Positions 1 to 7,504 of a stretch of DNA of 64,000 bases are shown piece by piece. Source of the DNA: Butyrivibrio sp. AE3009 (GTDB lineage Bacteria; Bacillota; Clostridia; Lachnospirales; Lachnospiraceae); NCBI RefSeq assembly GCF_000420845.1, contig NZ_ATVS01000011.1:43092-107091 (forward strand), written 5' to 3'. Position numbers and translations under genes: made by a program. How positions within the stretch are numbered: the first letter of the stretch is position 1; each line of letters begins with the position of its first letter. Under the pieces are notes generated by a model. It saw nothing but the letters and a program-made list of their open reading frames with translations, did no database searches and was not told the origin of the DNA.

Positions 1-294
1 TTCTGGCTGATCGTCACCTGGCCGCTGAACATGCTACTGGCAGCGATTTACAAGCTCCTGTCCGGGTCCTGGATTCCTGCTGCAATGTTCCCGCGGGTTC
101 TCACCGTGATAAACATGTTTCTTCCCTTCCGGGCAATATATGGAATACCGGTCACCCTCATTACCACCCCAATGTCTTATGAGAGTATCTGCGAAAATAT
201 ACTCATTCAGCTTATTTGGCTTGCTGTTTTGTTTCCGGTATCGGAAGCTGTTTGGATAGTAGGAAAAAATAAACTTGTAGTTCAGGGAGGCTGA
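1..294 (+). CDS. ABC-2 family transporter permease, C-terminal part (cut by window start)
   Basis: The reading frame is open from base 1, so only the last 97 residues are visible. They are hydrophobic, with about two membrane-spanning stretches, and resemble the C-terminus of the uncharacterised ABC-2 permeases (COG4587/DUF990 type) that are encoded in pairs with a second permease and an ATPase. The stop lies 3 nt before the next permease start, and the ribosome site of that gene overlaps this one, so the two are translated as a pair. The ATPase is presumably upstream of the window. The exported substrate is unknown. Family assignment rests on the pairing and on hydrophobicity. Confidence 0.7.
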   Translation, partial: FWLIVTWPLNMLLAAIYKLLSGSWIPAAMFPRVLTVINMFLPFRAIYGIPVTLITTPMSYESICENILIQLIWLAVLFPVSEAVWIVGKNKLVVQGG

Positions 295-297
295 ATC

Positions 298-1101
298 ATG
301 TATCTGCTTAAAATGTACAGACATTTTGTGATCATATATATGAAAGGGAAGCTGGCTTATCACTTTTCTCTCGTTTTTGAACTAATCGCCAACACGATCC
401 AGATAGGTGTGTACTTCGCGGGATTTATGGTCATATTCCATAATTTCGACAATATCGCTGGATGGACGCAGAATGAAGTCCTATTCATGTTTACCACCAG
501 CTGGCTGACCTACAGCCTTAGCTGCTTCTTTTTCTGGAGTCCCATGAAGGATATGGGCCAGCTGATCCGCACCGGCAAATTTGACCTCTATCTCACAAGG
601 CCCATAGGCCCCATGCTGTATATGGTGCTGCAGCAGTTCCAGTATACCTTCATACCCCGCCTGGTTTTGTCCGTGTTTTTCTGGATCTACAGTATGAGGT
701 CGCTAGCCATTGAATGGACTGTCTATACTGTCTTGTACTATGCAATAAACATTCTCTCTTCCTTTGTGATATTTTCTGCCATCACAATTTTTACCGGCGC
801 TGTCAGCTTTTGGGCAGTAAAAAGTGAGGAGATAGTATCTCTCCTCACCAATAACAATCATGGGTTAAAAAATTATACGGACTATCCTGTCACTATTTAT
901 GGCAAAGGAATCGGATTCCTTCTTACCTTCATCATCCCCTATGCCTTTACCGGCTATTATCCTGTGGCAAGCCTTCTAGGAAAAAGTTTGCCCCACCCGG
1001 AATATGCTTATCTATCACCACTAATTGCTGTGATTACCGGTATCGCGGCATATCTGCTCTGGAACTACGGCCTTAGGCATTATAACAGCGCAGGGGCTTA
1101 A
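298..1101 (+). CDS. ABC-2 type transporter permease (COG3694-like)
   Basis: A 267-residue integral membrane protein with about six hydrophobic segments. It has the charged loop TRPIGPMLYM near residue 100, typical of the DUF990/COG3694 family of ABC-2 permeases, where a region around 'TGKFDLYLTRP' is conserved. GGAGG sits 7 nt before the ATG. It is immediately downstream of a second permease (stop at 294), giving the usual two-permease export complex, which would need an ATPase lying outside the window. It converges on, and overlaps by 4 nt, the DUF362 gene on the other strand. Substrate unknown. Confidence 0.8.
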   Translation: MYLLKMYRHFVIIYMKGKLAYHFSLVFELIANTIQIGVYFAGFMVIFHNFDNIAGWTQNEVLFMFTTSWLTYSLSCFFFWSPMKDMGQLIRTGKFDLYLTRPIGPMLYMVLQQFQYTFIPRLVLSVFFWIYSMRSLAIEWTVYTVLYYAINILSSFVIFSAITIFTGAVSFWAVKSEEIVSLLTNNNHGLKNYTDYPVTIYGKGIGFLLTFIIPYAFTGYYPVASLLGKSLPHPEYAYLSPLIAVITGIAAYLLWNYGLRHYNSAGA

Positions 1102-1991
1102 ATAGTTATAAGTTCATATTCCTTTACGCCAAAGCCCATCTTGGCAGCTGCATCAATGGTATGCTCGCCATTCCTTGTCTGTACTCTTTCAAGGAAATGG
1201 TCTTTTCCCGGATCCTCAGATTTATAGATAAGATCCATACATGCTCTGTCTATTGCAATGGGATCCGTGGATGCAAGAATTCCCACATCAGCCATGCAGG
1301 GATCTTCTGCAATAGCACAGCAATCACAATCTACCGACAGATTCTTCATAACATTGATGAATACCATATTTCCATGGAAGTGGTCCACTACAGCCGATGC
1401 AGCTTCTGCCATTGATTCAAGAAAAGCATCCTGTGGAGGAAGATCTTCCCATACCACGCCCTGTTCTTCTGCCTTAACATATTTTCCTGCAGAATGAATA
1501 TTGACCTTTCCCGCCGTGGAAGCGCATCCGATTGAGAGCTGTTTAAGAGCTCCGCCATATCCGCCCATAGGATGTCCCTTAAAATGTGAAAGGACAAGCA
1601 TTGAATCATAGTTCATAAGGTTTTTCCCTACAAGATCACTCTTCAAATGATCAGCATGGGATATCGGCAGCTCAACGTCAGGCCCTTCTGCGTCCATCAG
1701 GTCCACTACAAAATATTCATTCCAGCCATGCTTTTTAATGAGCTTAACATGCTTGTCAGTGCTGTTTCTCTCACCATCATAGGCTGTGTTGCACTCTACA
1801 ACGGTTCCGCCTACATGCTCAACCATTGGCTTCCAAAACTCAGGCTTAAGATAGTTCTGATTGCCTTCTTCTCCGGAATGTACCTTCACCGCAATCTTGC
1901 CTTCAAGTTTTTTCCCAAGAATGTCATACATTTTTACCACCTGCTCCGGTGTGATGTTTCTTGTAAAATACACCTTAGAAACCGATCCCAT
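1098..1991 (-). CDS. DUF362 domain-containing protein
   Basis: The protein has 297 residues from the chosen start. It has the DUF362 pattern: an early 'KIAVKVHSGE' strand, a central 'LSHFKGHPMGGYGGALK' block and a C-terminal 'DPIAIDRACMDLI' segment. The family is widespread in anaerobes and often carries a ferredoxin domain. No 4Fe-4S cysteine set is present here, although a CDCC cluster occurs near residue 221. An ATG six codons upstream (2009) is possible, but AGGAGG lies between the two and is 6 nt before the ATG at 1991, so the downstream start is preferred. The exact reaction is unknown. No operon partner is seen. Confidence 0.85.
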   Translation of the reverse strand: MGSVSKVYFTRNITPEQVVKMYDILGKKLEGKIAVKVHSGEEGNQNYLKPEFWKPMVEHVGGTVVECNTAYDGERNSTDKHVKLIKKHGWNEYFVVDLMDAEGPDVELPISHADHLKSDLVGKNLMNYDSMLVLSHFKGHPMGGYGGALKQLSIGCASTAGKVNIHSAGKYVKAEEQGVVWEDLPPQDAFLESMAEAASAVVDHFHGNMVFINVMKNLSVDCDCCAIAEDPCMADVGILASTDPIAIDRACMDLIYKSEDPGKDHFLERVQTRNGEHTIDAAAKMGFGVKEYELITI

Positions 1992-2170
1992 GTTAACCCT
2001 CCTATTCATATGTTAATATCTTAAGCTCTTCCTTTTCGCTGATTCAACATACATATTATACCCCATTTGAGATACAAAAGAACCGCCCCGTGTCATCCCA
2101 TCTTCTGCACGAAACATTTTTTTGAAAGAACATGTCATGGAAATCTTTAGCCTAGATGGGACTTTGAGCA

Positions 2171-2250
2171 GAGCACTTAGCGAGGTCTTTTCGAGCTTAG
2201 TGCGAGCCATGGGTGAACACTTGGTGAGGTTTTTTCGAGCCTAGTGAGAA
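2171..2250. repeat. Two imperfect 36-nt direct repeats with internal dyad symmetry
   Basis: Units at 2171-2206 and 2215-2250 agree at about 29 of 36 positions, with a period of 44 nt. Each has a partial inverted repeat (cactt...tagtg) around a T-rich centre, so each could fold as a hairpin. They lie in the 350-nt stretch between the DUF362 gene and tRNA-Leu, downstream of the tRNA terminator. Short open frames cover this stretch on the minus strand but have no ribosome site or recognisable product, so I see no gene here. Confidence 0.55.
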
Positions 2251-2295
2251 TCCCAGTACCCACATGGGTGAGAGGACTCTCCCCATGTGGAAAAA

Positions 2296-2326
2296 GAAAA
2301 AAGCCCAAGGCTTTATGCCTTAGGCT
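2296..2326 (-). terminator. Intrinsic terminator of tRNA-Leu(AAG)
   Basis: On the minus strand a 10-bp stem (AGCCTAAGGC / GCCTTGGGCT, one G-U pair) with a 5-nt loop is followed by six U residues. It begins about 15 nt after the tRNA 3' end. The A-rich arm upstream of the stem would also let it work in the other direction. Confidence 0.85.
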
Positions 2327-2341
2327 TTTTCTTTTTCTGCG

Positions 2342-2425
2342 TGCGGAAGATGGGACTTGAACCCACACGATGTAAGCATCACAAGATCCTTAGTCTTGCT
2401 CGTCTGCCAATTCCGACACTTCCGC
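2342..2425 (-). tRNA. tRNA-Leu, anticodon AAG (CUU codons)
   Basis: The reverse complement folds as a class II tRNA. The acceptor stem is GCGGAAG/CTTCCGC with discriminator A. The anticodon stem is CAAGA/TCTTG around the loop CTAAGGA, so the anticodon is AAG. There is a long variable arm, and a T arm GTGGG-TTCAAGT-CCCAT. CCA is not encoded. A second, nearly identical gene is at 14852-14935. The T stems of the two copies differ by a compensatory pair (U-A here, A-U there), showing that both are under selection for structure. Confidence 0.95.
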
Positions 2426-2460
2426 GAACCGTCGCCTCGATCTCTCGTGGCGACTTGATT

Positions 2461-2489
2461 ATAATATCAAAGTATCCGGCAAACGTCAA
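2461..2489 (-). promoter_or_regulatory. Promoter of tRNA-Leu(AAG)
   Basis: On the minus strand a -35 box TTGACG (2489-2484) and a -10 box TATTAT (2466-2461) are separated by exactly 17 nt, about 35 nt upstream of the mature tRNA 5' end. The upstream half overlaps a long-loop dyad (GGCAAACG at 2478-2485 with CGTTTGCC at 2512-2519). That dyad may serve as the weak end of the preceding ABC-transporter transcript. Confidence 0.8.
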
Positions 2490-2532
2490 CAAAAATTTAT
2501 AAACTTTTTTTCGTTTGCCATCTCATAGGCTA

Positions 2533-3432
2533 TTATTCCTTGACACCACCGATGGTAAGGCCTGTAACGAAGTATCTCTGGAGGAAGGGATACAGCAAAA
2601 TGATAGGAAGCATTGTAGCAACCGTTACAGCGGCACGAATTGTGATAGGCGTGATGGTGTTGGCGCTGTTCTTGGCGCTGTCTGCACTACCGCTCTGCTG
2701 CATTACAGATGAAAGCAGCTTCATGAGCTCGTACTGAAGTGTTGTGTACTCAGTCTTCATACGGTTGTACAGCATTGCATCAAACCATGAGTTCCACTGC
2801 CAAACGGCGATGAACAATGCAACTGTTGCGTAAACAGGCTTACTCAAAGGAGAAATAATATCTTTGAAGATTGTCCAGTATCCGGCGCCGTCGAGCTGAG
2901 CTGATTCTTCCAAACTCTCGGGAATGCCTTCCATATAGGTTCTCATAACCAGCATGTTAAATGCACTGATCATACCGGGAACCCAGTATACGTGGAATGT
3001 TCCTGTAAGTCCTAAGTTCTTGTAGAGAAGGAAAATAGGAATCATTCCGCCGTTAACATACATTGTAATAACCCAGAAAAGTGACAGCTGGGATTTAAAC
3101 AGGAATCTCTTACGGCTTACAACAAATGCAAGCAGCGCATTTGCAAAAAGTGAAGTGAAGGTAGCCACGATTGTTCTTAAAACTGTGACTCTGGCACCTA
3201 CCCAGATATTCTGCATCGCAAATACTGTCTGATAGTTCTTCATGGAGAACTTACGGGGCCATAAATAAATTCCGCCTCTTACCGCATCGATACCATCATT
3301 AAATGACAGGGCTACGGTATTGATAACAGGGTAAAGTGTAACTATTACGAATATTGTCAGGAACAGTACAACGAATATCTCAAATATGACATCGCTGACC
3401 GGTCTTCTTACTGTGTACTCTTTCTCATTCAT
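2533..3432 (-). CDS. Carbohydrate ABC transporter permease (LplC/YtcP-like)
   Basis: A 299-residue inner-membrane protein with six predicted spans and the EAA-type loop 'EESAQLDGAGYWTIFKDI' (about residues 185-203) that contacts the ATPase. It belongs to the MalG/LplC branch of CUT1 sugar importers. AAGGAGG lies 9 nt before the ATG. It is the last gene of a binding protein-permease-permease set (4539, 3448, 2533). No ATPase gene is nearby, as is usual for clostridial LplABC systems, which share a housekeeping MsmX-type ATPase (inference). Sugar unknown, probably an oligosaccharide. Confidence 0.92.
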   Translation of the reverse strand: MNEKEYTVRRPVSDVIFEIFVVLFLTIFVIVTLYPVINTVALSFNDGIDAVRGGIYLWPRKFSMKNYQTVFAMQNIWVGARVTVLRTIVATFTSLFANALLAFVVSRKRFLFKSQLSLFWVITMYVNGGMIPIFLLYKNLGLTGTFHVYWVPGMISAFNMLVMRTYMEGIPESLEESAQLDGAGYWTIFKDIISPLSKPVYATVALFIAVWQWNSWFDAMLYNRMKTEYTTLQYELMKLLSSVMQQSGSADSAKNSANTITPITIRAAVTVATMLPIILLYPFLQRYFVTGLTIGGVKE

Positions 3433-3447
3433 CGTCTTACGCCCTCC

Positions 3448-4389
3448 TTAGAATAATCTCTGCTCGCTGTATCTCTTGGCAATAGAGTTAGCAATAACGA
3501 TGATCGCAATACTTACAGCACTCTTAAACAAACCGGCGGCAGTACCGAGGGAGTAGTCATTCTGTGAAATACCCCATTTCAGTACGTAGATATCGATAGT
3601 CTGGGATACAGACTGTACAAGTCCGTTACCTAACAGATACTGCACTTCGAATCCGGCATTTAATACGTTACCAACATTCATAAGAAGAAGGATCATGAAG
3701 GTAGGTTTGATACCCGGGAAAGTAATATATCTGATCTTCTGTAATCTGTCGGCGCCATCGATGGAAGCTGCTTCATACAGAGCAGGATCGATAGCAGTGA
3801 TGGCTGCCAGATAGATTATTGCATTCCATCCTGTCTCCTTCCAGCAGTTGGCAAATGCAACTATAGGCCAGAAGTATCCGGGATGTGCAAAAAAGTTGAT
3901 TGCCTGATTAATGAATCCGAATCTCAGAAGCAGGTCGTTGACAATACCGGTTGCGGATAATGAAACGTGCAAAATACTGGTAACAACGATCCATGAAAGG
4001 AAATGCGGAAGGTATGAAATGGTCTGAATGGGCTTCTTGATCCATGCCCTTCTGACCTCATTTAAGATAATCGCAAAAAGAACTGCCATTATCGTGGTGG
4101 TAACAAGGTTGATAACACCCATTGCGAAGGTGTTTCTGATGACCTTAATGAAGGTCTGATCTCCAAACAGGAACTTAAACTTGTCCAATCCAACAAAGGC
4201 GGAACCAAGGATTCCCTTCTTGGGTTTAAAATTCTGAAAAGCCATGATCCAGCCTGTCAAAGGCCAGTAATAGAATATGATACCGTACACAACTACGGCA
4301 AGGGTCACAACCATGAGAAAGCTCTGGCGCTTCATCTCCTTAAGTGTGGCCTTCATATCCATTTTTTTGCGTGTTTTATTCCGGGCCAT
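3448..4389 (-). CDS. Carbohydrate ABC transporter permease (LplB/YteP-like)
   Basis: A 313-residue permease. A cytoplasmic Lys/Arg-rich N-terminus is followed by six hydrophobic spans and the EAA loop 'YEAASIDGADRLQKIRYI' near residue 215. The segment 'YYWPLTGWIMAFQNFKPKKG' is characteristic of LplB. A GTG three codons upstream is in frame, but AGGAG sits 8 nt before the ATG at 4389 and would be too close to the GTG, so 4389 is chosen. It pairs with the permease 15 nt downstream and follows the solute-binding lipoprotein gene after a terminator-like hairpin. Confidence 0.92.
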   Translation of the reverse strand: MARNKTRKKMDMKATLKEMKRQSFLMVVTLAVVVYGIIFYYWPLTGWIMAFQNFKPKKGILGSAFVGLDKFKFLFGDQTFIKVIRNTFAMGVINLVTTTIMAVLFAIILNEVRRAWIKKPIQTISYLPHFLSWIVVTSILHVSLSATGIVNDLLLRFGFINQAINFFAHPGYFWPIVAFANCWKETGWNAIIYLAAITAIDPALYEAASIDGADRLQKIRYITFPGIKPTFMILLLMNVGNVLNAGFEVQYLLGNGLVQSVSQTIDIYVLKWGISQNDYSLGTAAGLFKSAVSIAIIVIANSIAKRYSEQRLF

Positions 4390-4439
4390 AAACTCCACTC
4401 CTATTACTCTTTTCTAGAAGAACCAATTCGATTTTTTCA

Positions 4440-4480
4440 AAAAAAGGGCAGCAACATTGTCTGTTGGCGCAGTTGCTGCC
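4440..4480 (-). terminator. Internal terminator/attenuator between binding protein and permeases
   Basis: On the minus strand the stem GGCAGCAAC / GTTGCTGCC with a 16-nt loop is followed by a run of U residues. It lies between the stop of the solute-binding protein gene (4539) and the first permease start (4389). Such partial terminators are common in sugar ABC operons and let the binding protein be made in excess. That role is inferred here. Confidence 0.75.
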
Positions 4481-4538
4481 TTTTCTTGTTCTTTATTCCT
4501 ATCTGGTACACTAAGCTCGACAGAACCTAGCTAAGTGA

Positions 4539-6266
4539 TTACTTAAATGTATCAAGAATCTCCTGCATCTCGCCGATGAAGTCCTCAGGCTTGCATGCAT
4601 TGTATGCATCCATGTACTCAGCCCAGCCCTGCTCGAAGTCCTTAGCCATAACAACCTTAGGAAGCCACTCGTGCTTGCACTCACCCATCTTAGCCCAAGC
4701 TACACCACCGGGTGTCTCAGTTGTGAAGTTGTTGGAGTATGAGTACATAGGGAACCAAGGTCCGTTAGTCTCAACTACTGAATTGATCATCTGAGGATAT
4801 GTTGTTACTCCGTAAGCATCGAAGCATGCCTTAAGAGGAGCTGCCATATCGACCATGAACTCTGAAGGCTGCTCTTCAGGTTTGTTAGCGTTGATTCCGT
4901 CATCAGATGTTCCGTTCCACTGAGGGAAGTATGAATATACACATCTGTGAGAAGCCTGGTAAGAAGTATCTGCCCAGTTCATTCTCTGCTCATCAGTACG
5001 ATAGTATAATCCGTTCTCATCTACATCGTAGTCAACGCCCTTAACGCCCCAGAATCTGAGATCATGAAGTTCCTGATCCATAGCGCAGTCAACGATGAAC
5101 TTGAATGCCTTGTCAGGATCCTTACAATCTGTTGTGATAGCGATACCTGAAGCCTGGTTAACTGTGTCATCATATGTATGCCATCTGTTGTCCATGCCGG
5201 CTGTTGTTGTAAGTCCAAGAGGTACATAGTTACAGCCCTTAGCATCAAGACCTGTCTGCTTGAAGGAGTCATTTACGTTGTTAGCGAAATCCCACCACTG
5301 GTCAACCATACCAAGTACGCGGCCTGTTGAAAGCTTAGCGATATACTCGTCGTAGGTCTGTGTGAAGGACTCAGGATCAACGAAGCCCTTGTTGTACTCT
5401 TCGTTGAGCTTCTTGAAGTAAGCGATTGTGTCGTCTGATGTGTTGTAGTCCTTGATTGTCATTGTGGACTTGTCAACTATTACAGAACCGTCGTTAGGAT
5501 ATCCTGCAAGGAACTGACCTGCGTTCTCAAGGCAGAAATATCTCCAGTCTTCGCAGAGGATTGTGTAAGCAATGTTCTCTGTGCCGTCGTCCATTGTAGG
5601 ATTAGCAGCGATGTAATCCTCAAGGAGCTGGAAGTACTGATCAAGTGTCTCGATCTTAGGATAATTAGCCCACTCAAGAACTCTTACCTGGATCCAGAAA
5701 GCTTCGTCGTTGTGTGTTGTCTGCTTGGACTCACCCTTTGTGTTTCCGAAAGGATTGATCCAGTAGATGTGTCCGTCGGGCTGACGGAATTTCTCCCACT
5801 CTTCGGGAGTGAACCATTTCTCCTTGAACTCAGGATACTGGTCGATGTAATCATCAAGTGGAATAAGTGCGTCTGCGTCGATAAGCAGATTCATTTCATC
5901 GGAATCGATGAAGTCAGGATACTCGCCGCCGGCGATAAGTGTACCTGTTGCCTCAGATGCTGTCTGACCTGTAAGCCATGTCTCTTTTACTCTTACCCCA
6001 TACTTGTCAGCGATCATCTGGGCAATCTCGTTGTCATCATTGATCTCGGAACCGGGCATAGTGATGAACATTGTGAAATCTGTTACCTCACCCGGAGTTG
6101 CTGTGTCAGCTGAAGCACTTCCGGTATCAGCTGAACCGTTGTCAGTCTGAGTTGCAGCGGGTGTTGTGTCGCCGCCAGCAGGTGCTGATTCTGTGTCGCC
6201 ACATCCGGCAAGAATTGATGCCATCATTGCAGCGCTCAGTAATAATGATGCTACTTTTTTCTTCAT
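4539..6266 (-). CDS. Extracellular solute-binding lipoprotein of a sugar ABC transporter (LplA/YtcQ family)
   Basis: A 575-residue lipoprotein. The signal peptide MKKKVASLLLSAAMMASILAGC ends in the lipobox LAGC, with Cys22 as the lipid-modified residue, followed by a disordered Ala/Gly/Thr linker. The size and motifs such as 'FTMFITMPGSEI' and 'ASGIAITTDCKDPDKAFKFI' match the large oligosaccharide-binding proteins (LplA/YtcQ) of the Firmicutes. GGGAGG is 6 nt before the ATG. It is the first gene of the transporter, immediately downstream of a YesM/YesN-type two-component pair that probably controls it. A CCCTTTGAAAGGG dyad lies in its leader (about 6290-6302). Ligand unknown. Confidence 0.93.
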   Translation of the reverse strand: MKKKVASLLLSAAMMASILAGCGDTESAPAGGDTTPAATQTDNGSADTGSASADTATPGEVTDFTMFITMPGSEINDDNEIAQMIADKYGVRVKETWLTGQTASEATGTLIAGGEYPDFIDSDEMNLLIDADALIPLDDYIDQYPEFKEKWFTPEEWEKFRQPDGHIYWINPFGNTKGESKQTTHNDEAFWIQVRVLEWANYPKIETLDQYFQLLEDYIAANPTMDDGTENIAYTILCEDWRYFCLENAGQFLAGYPNDGSVIVDKSTMTIKDYNTSDDTIAYFKKLNEEYNKGFVDPESFTQTYDEYIAKLSTGRVLGMVDQWWDFANNVNDSFKQTGLDAKGCNYVPLGLTTTAGMDNRWHTYDDTVNQASGIAITTDCKDPDKAFKFIVDCAMDQELHDLRFWGVKGVDYDVDENGLYYRTDEQRMNWADTSYQASHRCVYSYFPQWNGTSDDGINANKPEEQPSEFMVDMAAPLKACFDAYGVTTYPQMINSVVETNGPWFPMYSYSNNFTTETPGGVAWAKMGECKHEWLPKVVMAKDFEQGWAEYMDAYNACKPEDFIGEMQEILDTFK

Positions 6267-6363
6267 TGTAATCCTCCCTTTTAATTTGCCCTTTGAAAGG
6301 GTTTATAATCTGATAATTAGTCTAATACAGTGATATATTCTTTTCACCCTACAAATTCTAAAG

Positions 6364-6394
6364 AAAAACAGGACAAATTCTAGTGATTTGTCCT
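6364..6394 (-). terminator. Terminator after the response-regulator gene
   Basis: On the minus strand AGGACAAAT / ATTTGTCCT form a perfect 9-bp stem with a 7-nt loop, followed by GTTTTTCTTT. It begins 10 nt after the stop of the response regulator. It separates the regulatory genes from the transporter genes, implying a separate promoter for the binding protein. Confidence 0.85.
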
Positions 6395-6403
6395 GCCATT
6401 TTA

Positions 6404-7504
6404 TTAATCTGTATGACTATTTCCATTCTTCCTGTATTTTGAGGGTGTGCAGCCCTTAATCGCAATAAATTTATTGATAAAATAGTCTGTGTCATGATAG
6501 CCCACTTCCTCTGCAATACGGCCTATCTTCTCATCGGACTTAAGCAGCATTGATGCCGCATGATTGATCCTCACAGCATTAAGATATTCCCTGAAGGACA
6601 TACCGTACTGCTTGCGGAAGAGCTGCCCCAGGTAGGAGCTGTTCACATAATATTTGGCGGCAAAATCCTTGAGAGTAATATTCTGTGCGAAGCTTTTACT
6701 AAGCTCCTTTTCTATATCCTTAAGAACTCCCTTGGATACATTGCTGCGAAGGCTCATAAGATAACCGGCATATTCAAGAGCAAACTGCTTGACGTGAAGC
6801 ATGGTTCCTGTGTGGGTACCATTTGTCAGGATATTGTCCGAGATGTACATCATTACAACCTCCTGATTGATACTCTCATCCAACTCCACCGCAAGATGAA
6901 GAAGTCTGAATACAAGATAATTCTTGTTGACGCTTATGGCCTGTTCTGATAAAACAGCGCCTTCGCCTCCAATCTTGGAAAAAAGCACATCGATGTTCCT
7001 ATTTATCACATCCTTGTCGTTATGTTCGATACCTGAAACAATACCGTCAAGCTCATCCTTAAACAAAACCGTGGAGGATTCTGCATCAGCGGTATTCTCA
7101 TATCCCGCAAGTTCACTCCCCTGGGTAACACTCTTTTTACTCTTAACCTTATCTATGACTTCTGTAAGACTGTTGGCACTGACGGGCTTAAGCAGATAAT
7201 CAAGGGCCTCGTACCTGAGAGCCGTCTGAGCATATTGAAAATCATTATAGCCGCTAAGGATCACAAAATAGGCTGAGGAAAGTCCCTCCTCCCGGGCGGT
7301 CTGCAAGAGTTCAAGCCCTGTCATTACCGGCATTTTGATGTCCGTTATCACAAGGTCTATGTCTCCCTGCTTAAGATACTCCAGCGCTTCCTCTCCGTTT
7401 GAAGCCTTTGCTGCTATCAAACACCCATATTGTTCCCAGTCAATGAGAACCGACATGCCTTCAAGAATAAAAGGCTCATCATCTACCAACATCACTTTTA
7501 TCAT
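6404..7504 (-). CDS. Response regulator, YesN family (CheY receiver + AraC-type DNA-binding domain)
   Basis: A 366-residue protein. The N-terminal receiver has the acidic pair DD (8-9) and phosphoacceptor Asp55 in 'LVITDIKMP', then Lys in 'LLKPVS'. The C-terminal ~100 residues carry two helix-turn-helices of the AraC family ('TLKDFAAKYYVNSSYLGQLF', then 'IGRIAEEVGYHDTDYFINKF'). The start overlaps the upstream kinase gene by 26 nt, so the pair is co-translated. The gene directly precedes the sugar-binding protein gene on the same strand, which points to control of that importer in response to extracellular sugar (inference from YesMN-type loci). Confidence 0.95.
   Translation of the reverse strand: MIKVMLVDDEPFILEGMSVLIDWEQYGCLIAAKASNGEEALEYLKQGDIDLVITDIKMPVMTGLELLQTAREEGLSSAYFVILSGYNDFQYAQTALRYEALDYLLKPVSANSLTEVIDKVKSKKSVTQGSELAGYENTADAESSTVLFKDELDGIVSGIEHNDKDVINRNIDVLFSKIGGEGAVLSEQAISVNKNYLVFRLLHLAVELDESINQEVVMMYISDNILTNGTHTGTMLHVKQFALEYAGYLMSLRSNVSKGVLKDIEKELSKSFAQNITLKDFAAKYYVNSSYLGQLFRKQYGMSFREYLNAVRINHAASMLLKSDEKIGRIAEEVGYHDTDYFINKFIAIKGCTPSKYRKNGNSHTD

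Noticed and set aside
2013..2368. Two 63-65-codon minus-strand frames in the gap before tRNA-Leu
   Set aside because: They run through the repeat units, the terminator and part of the tRNA, and lack ribosome sites.
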